Positions 1 through 26,426 of a stretch of DNA of 64,000 bases are shown one piece after another; the stretch's first letter is position 1, and the number at the start of each line of letters is the position of its first letter. A program made the position numbers and the translations under genes. Where the stretch lies: positions 55,154,686-55,218,685 of the forward strand of contig OZ020306.1 of NCBI GenBank assembly GCA_963971305.1, written 5' to 3'. The stretch is from Arcuatula senhousia. Lineage: Eukaryota; Mollusca; Bivalvia; Mytilida; Mytilidae. The notes under the pieces are model-generated. The model was given only the letters and a program-made list of their open reading frames with translations. It was not told the DNA's origin and searched no databases.

Positions 1-163
1 AACAATTAAGATTTGGGGAAAATATTCTTGTAGAAGACTAGATTTGTTGATTGAAAACCCATTTCGATTTTCTTGTCAATATGATATATGACAAAAAAGA
101 AACAGAGTTATTTCCCATCTAAATTATTATTGTTTGTATTTTAACAGATTTTAGATAAAATTT

Positions 164-275
164 AAAGGAACTCTTTAATTGCTGACTTTAGAAATGTAAA
201 TAAGGGTTCACATGTATCAAAGGAACTCTTTAATTGCTGACTTTAGAAATGTAAATTAAGTGTTCACATGTATCA
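164..275. repeat. Two-copy tandem repeat, 55 bp period
   Basis: A block starting AAAGGAACTCTTTAATTGCT occurs at 164 and again at 219 with only a couple of differences. It lies upstream of the first OSGEP coding exon, in a likely 5' intron or promoter-side region. Nothing else is recognisable in 1-480. Confidence 0.85.
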
Positions 276-507
276 TTAGGCTAATTAATAATTTTTCTTT
301 ATCTAAAAGAAAGGTTTTTTTGTTTTGAATATTTGTTAGCAGATGGAAGAGGTGTGGTGTTTTAAAAACAAATATTCATAACAAAAAAATGAAAACAAAT
401 AAAACATATAAAATAAAATTCTTTCAAATGATTTCATTTAGTTTACTTGAGATCTATGAATTATTTTATGTAACTATTTTACAGACAAAGTTTTTCTCAG
501 TCTTAAT

Positions 508-17315
<16,808 letters not shown>

Positions 17316-17326
17316 CAGAAATCTCA

Positions 17327-17332
17327 AATAAA
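17327..17332 (+). promoter_or_regulatory. Probable OSGEP polyadenylation signal
   Basis: AATAAA lies 12 bases after the OSGEP stop codon. Another ATAAAT-like signal lies near 17471. The site fits a very short 3' UTR, but the transcript end is not seen directly. Confidence 0.5.
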
Positions 17333-17529
17333 AAATACATTTTCTAAATGTTTATTTTGATTTGGCATTGTGCCCTTTTAATTTAAACTCAACTAGAAGG
17401 AAAATGTTAGCTGCTTTATCACTAAGTACCTGTTAACAATTCTATAAAAAAAACTCTTATGAACTTTCAAATAAATTAAATGGAACACTGGCAACACCTT
17501 AAAACATTGGAAATGTTTTCTCCAAAAGC

Positions 17530-17700
17530 ATTTGAAATGTTTTTGATTTCTGTTCGGTTGTTTTTATGTTTTGTGTTTCCTTGTGCTGTTCTTGTTCATG
17601 TTTACCGGTTTTGTCGTTGCCTTTTCGGACTTTTGACACTCGAATGCCCCTTTGGTGCCTCTGCTTATTTTATAACTGAACTGTACAACATTCATGTATT
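17530..17700 (+). repeat. Dispersed repeat family I
   Basis: It contains TTTTGTCGTTGCCTTTTCGG and GACTTTTGACACTCGA. Close relatives lie at 28607-28662, 30616-30835 and 62155-62400. It lies just after OSGEP. No coding function is seen. An open frame here is an artefact of the repeat. Confidence 0.7.
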
Positions 17701-17805
17701 TTAATGAAAGTATTCATAAATTACATTTTCTTCAAGTGCGTAAAAAGTGTGTGTATGTTGCTGGACAAACATGTATTAGATCTACATGAATAGTACACCA
17801 ATTTT

Positions 17806-19898
17806 TAGTTCACCTGGCCAGAGGCCATGTGAGCTTATGTCATCACTATGTATCGATTGTCTTCCTTTGTAAACAATTTCAAATATATTCTCTTCTGATA
17901 CCTCACAATTTGACTGCAACTTGGCAGGAATGTTAATGACATGTTGGCATTTTGAAAAACAGTTGTTGTTACTAAATATAGAATATGGGAGAAAAATCAC
18001 TTAAAATAGCTTAAAACTCAGCAACTAGTGCAGATACGAAAAATTTGCAGTATCTTGTGCTCTTCAAAATCAAAAGCTCTACAAAAGTCTTCATCAGTTC
18101 AAAGTTGTCAGATGACCTCTTATAGGGTTTGTAGCCTGGTAAAGATAAAAAATAGTGTGTATGTTTTTGCCTTATGGAATGGAAAGAATTGGAGATAGAG
18201 AAGAGCTGTTGCTTGCTTAAACCTTCAGCTCGTTTTGTCTTGAAAAAGTCTTTATTGGATCAAAGTACATGTACATGTAGTAAGATAACCCTTTATAGGG
18301 GTTGTGGCCCTGCAAAGGTACATTTGTAAATGAGTAGTGGTTTTTATTAGGGCCCCGCAACTTTGTTGCGGACGCCCTATAGTAATCAGTCTGTCCGTCC
18401 GTGCGTCCGTGCGTCCGTCCGTAACAAATTCAGTTTTCCGGACTTTTTTTCTAAACGCTTATAGATAATGAACTGATTTTTGGTATGTGAGTTAACCTTG
18501 ATGAGTTACAGATCAAGTTTGAGTTTCGTGCCGGTCCACAAATTTTTATGGGAGTTATGGCCCTTTGAACTTTGAAAATTCATTAAAATTTCAGTTTTCC
18601 GCACTTTTTTTCTAAACCCTTATAGATAATGAATTGATTTTTGGTATGTTAGTTGACCTTGATGAGTTACAGTTCAAGTTTGAGTTTCGTGCTGGTCCAC
18701 AAATTTTTATGGGAGTTATGGCCCTTTGAACTTTGAAAATTCACTAAAATTTCAGTTTTCCGGACTTTTTTTCTAAACGCTTATAGATAATGAACTGATT
18801 TTTGGTATGTGAGTTTACCTTGATGAGTTACAGATCAAGTTTGAGTTTCGTGCCGGTCCACAAATTTTTATGGGAGTTATGGCCCTTTGAACTTTGAAAA
18901 TTCACTAAAATTTCAGTTTTCCGGACTTTTTTTCTAAAAGCTTATAGATAATGAACTGATTTTTTGTATGTGAGTTTACCTTGATGAGTTACAGATCAAG
19001 TTTGAGTTTCATGCCGGTCCACAAATTTTTATGGGAGTTATGGCCCTTTGAAACTTGAAAATTCATTAAAATTTCAGTTTTCCGCACTTTTTTCTTAACA
19101 CTTATAGATAATGAACTGATTTTTGGTATGTGAGTTTACCTTGATGAGTTACAGATCAAGTTTGAGTTTAATGCTGGTCCACAATTTTTTATGGGAGCGG
19201 GGCCCTTGGAGATGGCTATCATCTCCCTGGTATCTAGTTGTTTTTGTCTTATGGAATAAAAAGAATTGGAGATAGAGAAAAGCTGTTGCTTTGCTTAAAC
19301 CTTCAGCCCAATTAGCTATCAAAAGTCTCCATAGTGTCAAATACCCCTTATAGAAGTTATGGCCCTTATATAGGTAAAAAAACAACTTTTTAATATTTTT
19401 GTTTTATAGAATGAAAAGAATTGCTGATACAAAAAAAGTTGGTAATTGCTTAAACCTTCAGCTGATTAAGCCTTACAAAAGCCTCCGTTGGGTCAAAGTT
19501 GTCAGATTACCCCTTACAGGGGTTATGGACCTTTAAAAGCCAAATAGCATTTTTTCATGTTTTGTCCTATAGAATGAAAGCTATTGCAAGTAAAGAACAA
19601 ATGTTGCTTACTTAAATCTTAAGCTCATTAAGCTTTACAAAAGTCTTTATTGTATCAAAGTTGTCAGATTACCCCTTCATGTGTTATGGTCCTTTAAAGG
19701 TAAACCATACATTTTTTACATGTTTTGACCATCTAGAATGAAAACTATAGGAGATTGAGAAAATATGTTACTTGAATTGAATATAACTTCAACTTATAAA
19801 GCTTTTCAAAAGTTCCATTGGGACATATAGCTCTTTAAAGAGACCATTATGGCTTATAAGGATCAGGCGAGAGTTGCAGGCTCCATGGAGCCTCTTGT
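17806..19898 (+). mobile_element. Helitron-like element, family A (copy 2), interrupted by a family B element
   Basis: It starts AGTTCACCTGGCCAGAGGCC and ends with the hairpin-bearing GGCTCCATGGAGCCTCTTGT. The interior carries ~160-bp units with CTTGCTTAAACCTTCAGCTC and GTCAGAT(G/T)ACCCCTTATAGG landmarks. Between 18347 and 19238 a different element is inserted. Removing it rejoins a TTTTT-GTCTTATGGAAT context that matches neighbouring units of the same array. Confidence 0.7.
18347..19238 (+). mobile_element. Helentron-like tandem-repeat element, family B (copy 1)
   Basis: The left end TTAGGGCCCCGCAACTTTG forms a hairpin with GTTGCGG, followed by CCGTCCGTGCG repeats. Five tandem monomers of 160-161 bp start at CAGTTTTCC landmarks 18432, 18592, 18753, 18914 and 19075. 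The right end is GCGGGGCCCTTGG, inverted relative to the left GGGCCCCGC, then the hairpin GGAGATGGCTATCATCTCC and CTGGTATCTAGTT. Copy 2 is at 37511-38439. Confidence 0.82.
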
Positions 19899-20092
19899 TT
19901 TATATCTTATTTCCTAATACTGAATTGACCATGTAAAAGATACATTATCTGAAGGCCTTCTTTGAAATTTCATCTTTCATCCTGATAAACAGAATTATTC
20001 TCGTGATCATGCATCTATAAATGTAAATATTTGTCTAAACATTAATATTTACACCATTTCGATTAAAAGTTTCTACAACTACTTTTGAAAGC

Positions 20093-21136
20093 TCAAACTG
20101 CATTAATTTTCACTTTGTGAATTTTTCCCCTGACCCAACCTATCAGTAGATGTCCATCATCCATGAAGGCAAGTGCATATGGCTCTAAGATTCCTTTCTC
20201 TTTAGTGTCAATGAAAGCTACAAATTGTCCTGTATTGTCCAAAATGTGAAGTGCGTTGTTCTCGGTATCTGCTACAATGACTCTGTCCTCAGTAGATACT
20301 GCTATCCCGGCTGGTCGAAATGGGTATTTTGTATTGACTTCTGGATGACCTTTGTATCTAGATACAACACAGCCATTGTTATCTAAGACAACAACGCAAC
20401 CGCCATTATCATCACCATCAGACTTATGAATATAGTCCACCACATGTATGTATCCATTAGAGGTACTAGTAAGCCTGAAAATTTCATTAAAGATTGGTTG
20501 GCCATGTTGATCATGTTCATATACAGCAAGTCTCGTCCAATTCTTGTCAAACCTCATGACTGCATACCTATCCCCGTCTTCATGCCGTGTTCCTATGATC
20601 ACGTGATCCTCTCTGGTGTACTCGATACCTAAAGTTTTGAATGGATCCACGTTATAAATCGGACCAGTTATTTCCCCTGTTTCCGTGTCTAAAAGTCTAA
20701 TTTTAGATTTTAACGAAGAAAGCAGGACATTTTTCTTTGATAGTCTTGCCATGGAACATACTCTCATCATTGTCTTCTTAAGTAATGTGAAATCATTGTC
20801 CCCTAAATTCAAGTGATATAGTTCACAACTCTTAAAACATCCAATCCATACATTATCTCCCGTATCTGGTAGAAAGCAGGTTATTTGGATATAGCCAATA
20901 CTGTCAACATTAAATGTTTTAACGCTTGATATCTCAAACTTTAATCCCATATCTTTGACATAATTCACTTTGTGAGACATTTCTTCCTTATGATGTTGAG
21001 TTCGACAGTTTTGACACAAAAGAAGATCACACTTAAAACATTTGCTTGTAACTGTCATTTCTGTCTTACAAAGTCCGCATCCTTTGACAGACTGCTGTGA
21101 AATTCCTGTAGAGGAACTAGATGGTGATGGTTCCAT
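20093..21136 (-). CDS. B-box and NHL-type propeller protein (TRIM-like), copy 1
   Basis: This is an intronless frame of 347 residues from the ATG at 21136. An in-frame ATG at 21166 would add ten residues. I prefer 21136 because its context is ACAAAATGG, a strong start, while the upstream one has T at -3 and +4 and is absent from copy 2. Near the N terminus a B-box-type zinc domain shows C-x2-C, C-x2-C, C-x2-C, then His residues (CGLCK...CFKCDLLLCQNC...H...SHKV). The rest looks like a beta-propeller, with NHL-like blades such as RPAGIAVSTEDRVIVADTEN and LEPYALAFMDDGHLLIGW. There is no RING and almost no room for the usual TRIM coiled coil, so a classical E3 ligase role is unsupported. Such proteins may act as adaptors, and bivalves carry large expansions of them. 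It has a tandem paralogue at 21547-22593. Confidence 0.85.
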   Translation of the reverse strand: MEPSPSSSSTGISQQSVKGCGLCKTEMTVTSKCFKCDLLLCQNCRTQHHKEEMSHKVNYVKDMGLKFEISSVKTFNVDSIGYIQITCFLPDTGDNVWIGCFKSCELYHLNLGDNDFTLLKKTMMRVCSMARLSKKNVLLSSLKSKIRLLDTETGEITGPIYNVDPFKTLGIEYTREDHVIIGTRHEDGDRYAVMRFDKNWTRLAVYEHDQHGQPIFNEIFRLTSTSNGYIHVVDYIHKSDGDDNGGCVVVLDNNGCVVSRYKGHPEVNTKYPFRPAGIAVSTEDRVIVADTENNALHILDNTGQFVAFIDTKEKGILEPYALAFMDDGHLLIGWVRGKIHKVKINAV

Positions 21137-21224
21137 TTTGTCGAAAGTCACTGGCGTCCCAAACATGAAAGTTCAAGTTTGAATTCACAAATCTTCAAGT
21201 GTCACTTGGAACTTCACTTCTCAG

Positions 21225-21236
21225 TTTTATAAAGCT
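21225..21236 (-). promoter_or_regulatory. TATA box for B-box/NHL copy 1
   Basis: The minus strand reads GCTTTATAAAACTGAG about 90 bp upstream of the preferred start codon. The equivalent position in copy 2 also keeps a TATA motif, which supports function. Confidence 0.6.
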
Positions 21237-21546
21237 TAACCTAAAATTTGAAATTTGAGGTATTATTTTGATTGGAAAAATCCATTTGAAATCCTGGATT
21301 GTGTTACACAAATAAGGATACTAAAATACACTTTTGTGTCTTATCAATTTTATTAGAACCCTGTCGATAGTGAAAAATCAATTTGTTTACTAGTATTTAC
21401 ACTGTTAACTTGTATTTTCGTACCAGGTATTCTCAAAACGGACACTTATGAAATTTAGAGCATTCTGTTGGCGTTTAATCAATATATAGTATTATAGCAT
21501 ACACCAATACGCTTGGAACTCTAAATCTATAACTTCCATTGAAAGC

Positions 21547-22593
21547 TCAAACTGCATTAATTTTCACTTTGTGAATTTTCCCCCTGATCCAACCTATCAG
21601 TAGATGTCCATCATTCAGGAAGGCAAGTGCAGATGGCTCTAAGATTCCTTTCTCTTTAGTGTCAATGAATGCTATAAATTGTCCTGTATTGTCCAAAACG
21701 TGAAGTGCGTTGCTCTCGGTATCTGCTACAATGACCCTGTCCTCAGGAGATACTGCTATCCCGGCTGGTCGAAATGGGTGTTTTGTGTTGACTTCTGGAT
21801 GACCTTTGTATCGAGATATAACACAGCCATCGTTATCTAAGACAACAACGCTACCACCATTATCATCACCATCAGACTTATGAATATAGTCCACCACATG
21901 TATGTATCCATTAGAGGTACTAGTAAGCCTGAAAATGTCATTAAAGATTGGTTGGCCATGTTGATCATGTTCATATACAGCAAGTCTGGTCCAATTCTTG
22001 TCAAACCTCATAACTGTATACCTATCACCGTTTTCATGCCGTGTTCCTATGATCACGTGATCCTCTTTGGTGTACTCGATACCTAAAGTTTTGAATGGAT
22101 CGACGTTATAAATCGGACCAGTTATTTCCCCTGTTTCCGTGTCTAAAAGTCTGATTTTAGATTTTAACGAAGAAATGAAAGCCTTTTTCTTCGATACTCT
22201 TGCCATGGAACATACTCTCATCATTGTTTCCTTAAGTAATGTGAAATCATTGTCCCCTAAATTCAAGTGATATAATTCACAACTCTTAAAACATCCAATC
22301 CATACATTATCTCCCGTGTCTGGCAGAAAGCAGGTTATTTGGATATAACCAATACTGTCAACATTAAATGTTTGAACGCTTGTTACCTCAAACTTTAATT
22401 CCATATCTTTTACATAATTCACTTTGTGAGACATTCCTTCCCTTTGATGTTGAGTTCGACAGTTTTCACACAAAAGAAGATCACACTCAAAACATTTGCT
22501 TGTAACTGTCATTTCTGTCTTACAAAGTCCACATCCTTTGACAGACTGCTGTGAAATTCCTATAGAAGAACTAGTAGAGGGTAATGGTTCCAT
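21547..22593 (-). CDS. B-box and NHL-type propeller protein (TRIM-like), copy 2
   Basis: This is an intronless frame of 348 residues starting MEPLPSTSSS. The frame stays open upstream, but only to a GTG, so the ATG at 22591-22593 is the start. The B-box (CGLCK...CFECDLLLCENC...H) and the propeller are collinear with copy 1. By eye about nine in ten residues agree, and both frames are intact. Differences include charge changes in the B-box region (K to E, Q to E) and conservative swaps in the propeller. The duplication also covers several hundred bases of 5' flank, so each gene carries its own promoter. Function is unknown. A role as adaptor or in innate responses is only suggested by the family's expansion in molluscs. 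Confidence 0.85.
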   Translation of the reverse strand: MEPLPSTSSSIGISQQSVKGCGLCKTEMTVTSKCFECDLLLCENCRTQHQREGMSHKVNYVKDMELKFEVTSVQTFNVDSIGYIQITCFLPDTGDNVWIGCFKSCELYHLNLGDNDFTLLKETMMRVCSMARVSKKKAFISSLKSKIRLLDTETGEITGPIYNVDPFKTLGIEYTKEDHVIIGTRHENGDRYTVMRFDKNWTRLAVYEHDQHGQPIFNDIFRLTSTSNGYIHVVDYIHKSDGDDNGGSVVVLDNDGCVISRYKGHPEVNTKHPFRPAGIAVSPEDRVIVADTESNALHVLDNTGQFIAFIDTKEKGILEPSALAFLNDGHLLIGWIRGKIHKVKINAV

Positions 22594-22681
22594 TTTGTCG
22601 AAAGTCACTGGCGTCCAAAAGATGAAAGTTCAAGTTTGAATTCACAAATCTTCAAGTGTCACTTGGAATTTCACATCCCAG

Positions 22682-22694
22682 TTTTATATAGCTT
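22682..22694 (-). promoter_or_regulatory. TATA box for B-box/NHL copy 2
   Basis: The minus strand reads AGCTATATAAAACTGGG at the position aligned with the copy 1 TATA box, about 95 bp upstream of the ATG. Confidence 0.6.
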
Positions 22695-23249
22695 TACCTA
22701 AAATTTGAAATTTGAGGTATTATTTTGATTGGGAAAATCAATTTGAAATCCTTGGTCGTGTTACACAAATAAGGATACTAGTATACACTTTTGTGTCTTA
22801 TCAATTTTATTAGAACCCTGCCGATAGTGAAATATCAATTTGTTTACTAGTATTTACGGTGTTAACTGGTATTATCGTACTTGAATTGGTTTTCTCAAAA
22901 CGGACACTTATGAAATTCTGTTGGCGTTTAATCAATATTATTAAAATATTAATCAATTTCATCAGTATTACAGACTGGTAAAATGGCGTTTTGTTTTTCT
23001 ACAATAATAAACGTATATGTATCACAGGCACTTGTTTCTATCAATGTTTGGGTCGACCATCCATATTAAGGATTTTGGTAGTCCACCCGCACACTGATAA
23101 AAACAATTTTTCCTTCTTTTTTATGGATAATCGACCCACATATTGATAGAAACAAGTGCCTGTGATATATACTGTATATTTATTAAATTGAAACTTGCAA
23201 TAACTTTTTATGCACTGCAAAAAATCTATATCATAATGTTCTGATTTTT

Positions 23250-26160
23250 TATACGACCGCAAAAAAAATTGCGGACGTATAATGGTATGATGCTGTCGTC
23301 GTCGTTGTCGTCGTTGTCGTCGTCTGTTAACTTTAGTGTATACACGATAACTTTAGTTCTAGTTATCCAAATGCAATGGAATTTAACAATAATATTTCTT
23401 ACTATTAAAGGATGGATGGGATTGATTTTGGGAGTCCCTCCTTTTTTCGTTTAGAAATAAGGGCCAAAAGGGGCCAAATTGCAACTTTTTTGTTTGTTCT
23501 TACAAAAACTTTTTCAAAAATCTTTTCCTCTGAAACTACTGAACAGAACTCAATGAAACTTGGTATGATTGATCATTAGGGTGTCCTGCACTAAAGTTGT
23601 GTTTCGATTTTATGATTCGTCAAAAAAAATAAATGGCCGCCGTGGCTAAAAATAGACCAAGGGGTCAGACTACTGTTTTTGGCTTGTAATTCAAAAAGTA
23701 TAAGAGATAGATGAAATCTGATGCCACCCTACTGCTTCAGGATCAAAAGTTCTACGAAAGTCTACATCTGGTCGAAGTTTTCAGATGACGCCTTATAGGG
23801 GTAACGGCCCCTTAAAAGTGAAAAATAGCATTTTTTATGTTTTTGCCCTATAGTATGAAAACTATTGCAGATAGCAACAAGAGGCTCCCAGGAGCCTGAA
23901 TCGCTCACCTGACATATGTGCCTGAAGTAAAGGTTATTAGGCAAAATCTATTTGATGTTGAAAGGGTCATAAGATTAATAAGGGGGTCATCTCACAATAT
24001 GGTGGATCTTAAGGTGCTGATCACTTTTGTTCTCAATCAAAATCTAAAAATCTGTCACCCTTTTTGAGTCATTAGCAAAAAATGCAGTTTAACCTAATGT
24101 TCTATTTTTAGCCGCAGCAGCCATGTTTTACAACCAATCAAAAATCCCCACATCACTTCTATACACCTAATGCTAATAAACAACAATACCAAGTTTGGTT
24201 CCAATTGGACTTTAAGTGTCAGAGGAGTTAACGTTTTCAATGTAATGAGGAAATGCTTATTAAATGCTCAATTTGGACGTTCTAAGGGCAATAACTCCTC
24301 AAAGGAAAGGTCCTACAACGTTGACCATATTACATATTTTGTAAATCTTGATGTGCTTAACAACATGCAATTTAAATTTTTCAAATATCTTGTATAGTTT
24401 TTAAGATATTGAGCTAAACAGGTGCAAAATTTGCAAAAAATCCACAAAAAGGGCAATAACTCCTACATGGGTTGTTGGATTTTCTTCAAAATTTCAGGGA
24501 AGGTAGATCTTCAGGTGCTGATCACTTTTATTCCATCAAAATTTTAAAATCTGTCACCGTTTTAGAGTTATTTGCAAAAAACTGCCATTTACCCCTATGT
24601 TCTATTTTTAGCCACAGCGGCCATGTTTTACAACCAATCAAAAATCCCCACATCAGTGATATACACCTAATGCTAATAAACAATTATATAACGTTTGGTT
24701 CCAATTGGACTTAAAGTGTCAGAGGAGTTAACGTTTTCAATGTAATGAGGAAATGCTGTTAAAATGCTAAATTTTGACGTTCTAAGGGCAATAACTCCTA
24801 AAAGGAAAGGTCCTACAACGTTGACCCTATACATTTTTTGAAGTTTTTGATGTGCTTAACAACAAGCAATTTAAATTTCTCAAATATCTAGTATAGTTTT
24901 CAAGATATTGAGCTAAACAGGTGCAAAATTTGCAAAAAAAATCCACAAAAAGGGCAATAACTCCTACATGGGTAGTTGGATTTTCTTTAAAATTTTAGGG
25001 TAGGTAGATCTTGAGGTGCTGATCATTTAACCGTTGCCAGAATTTTGATATCTGTAGCCGTTTTTGAGTTATTTGCAAAAAACTGCATTTCACCCCTATG
25101 TTCTATTTTTAGCCATGGCGGCCATGTTTTACGACGAATCAAAAATCCCTACATCAGTTCTTAGCACCGAATGCTAATGAACAACCATACCAAGTTTGGT
25201 TGCAATTGGAATTATGGTGTCAGAGGAGTTAACGTTTTAAAAAGTTTACGGACGACGGACGGACGACGGACGCCAAGTGATGACAATAGCTCACCTGACC
25301 CTTCGGGTCAGGTGAGCTAAAAAGCTGTTGCTTGCTTAAAAGTTCAGCTCATGTAGCTCTACAAAAGTCTCCATAGGGTCGAAGTTGTCAAATGACCCCT
25401 TATAGGGGCTATGGTCCCTGAAATAATGGGTTTTTTTCATGTTTTTGGCCTATGGAATGAAAACTATAGCAGGTAGAGAGAAGCTGTTGCTTGCTTCAAT
25501 GTTCAGCTCATTTAGCTCTACAAAAGTCTACATTAGGTCGAAGTTGTCAGATGACCCTTTATAGGGGTTATGGCCCCTAAATTAAGTTTTTTTTTGGCCT
25601 ATAGAAGGAAAACTACAGCAGGTAGAGAGAAACTGGTGCTTGCTTAAATGTTAAGCTCATTTAGCTCTATAAAAGTCTCCATAGGGTTGAAGTTGTCAGA
25701 TGACCCCTTATAGGAGTTAGGGCCCCTTAAAAGCGAAAAATAGTGTTTTTGGCTTTTAGAATGAACGCTATTGCAGATAGAAAAAAGCTGTTGCTTGCTT
25801 AAACATTCAGCTCATTTAGCTCTACACAGTCTTCATAAGGTCGAAGTTTTCAGATGAATATATTTTTGAGACCCCCTTTTTTTTCCCTATTACGTAATTA
25901 CGGGCCAAAGGGGCAATTTTGAAACTATTATTTGTGGTCCTATTTTTAACATTTATTTTTTTCTATTTGCTTTAAAAATCTAATGAATTCCTTGAAAAAA
26001 GGGTAGAATGTCCACCAAAGAAGGCATGTGTCAAAAACCTTTGTCAGTCCACCATGGGCTGCATGTGTCCAGAGCAATGGACTATCCATATTGGGCCTAA
26101 CGGGTACAGGGTTCAACGTGTTGCGGTCGTATCATGCTGCGCTCGGCGAAGCTTTTTATT
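23250..26160 (+). mobile_element. Helentron-like element, family D (copy 2), with a nested family A element
   Basis: The left end is TATACGACCGC with a hairpin partner TTGCGGACGTATAATGG, then GTCGTCGTTGTCG repeats. The right end is GCGGTCGTATCATGCTGCGC then GGCGAAGCTTTTTATTTTA. ATACGACCGC and GCGGTCGTAT are exact inverted subterminal repeats. The inverted family A copy at 23877-25319 lies inside. The flanking array at 25320-25860 has ~155-bp units that resemble those of family A. Confidence 0.72.
23877..25319 (-). mobile_element. Helitron-like element, family A (copy 3, inverted)
   Basis: Read in reverse it starts TTAGCTCACCTGACCCGAAG and ends with the GGCTCCTGGGAGCCTCTTGTT type of hairpin end. 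It contains three tandem units of about 501 bp (TGCTGATCA landmarks at 24015, 24516, 25017). Open frames at about 24170 and 24472 are repeat artefacts. Confidence 0.78.
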
Positions 26161-26197
26161 TTATTTTATTTTGGGGGCTTTTGGATTCCTTACGATA

Positions 26198-26420
26198 ACT
26201 GGGGGTGTCACAGCCCGCCCCCCGGAATACCGAATACCGTTTAAAAAAGGACAGAATACCGTTAAAAAGACTGGAATACCGAATACTCTAAAGATCACGG
26301 TGTACGCGTACCAAAAGCCTAAAAATTCGGAACATCGCGTACCGCGAACCACACCTTGGCGTACCGAATACCCTTTAAAAAGCACGAAATACCGCGTACC
26401 AAAAGGGCTGTGACACCCTC
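26198..26420. mobile_element. 223-bp MITE with 6-bp target duplication (ATAACT) and internal GAATACCG repeats
   Basis: The ends are GGGGGTGTCACAGCCC and GGGCTGTGACACCCTC, inverted with one mismatch. ATAACT flanks both ends (26192-26197, 26421-26426). The interior is built from variants of GAATACCG and GCGTACCG. Reading frames on both strands across it are artefacts of the repeats. Confidence 0.88.
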
Positions 26421-26426
26421 ATAACT

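Larger units (their letters stand above)
20087..22945. repeat. Tandem duplication carrying the B-box/NHL genes (unit ~1454 bp)
   Basis: GAAAGCTCAAACTGCATTAA occurs at 20087 and 21541. The 5' flanks also match, through GTTACACAAATAAGGATACT and TGTTGGCGTTTAATCAATAT at the far end of each unit. The copies are head-to-tail with small indels in the flanks. Confidence 0.92.

Noticed and set aside
26054..26413. 119-codon open frame
   Set aside because: It spans the end of a family D element and the GAATACCG MITE. Both strands are open because of the short repeats.
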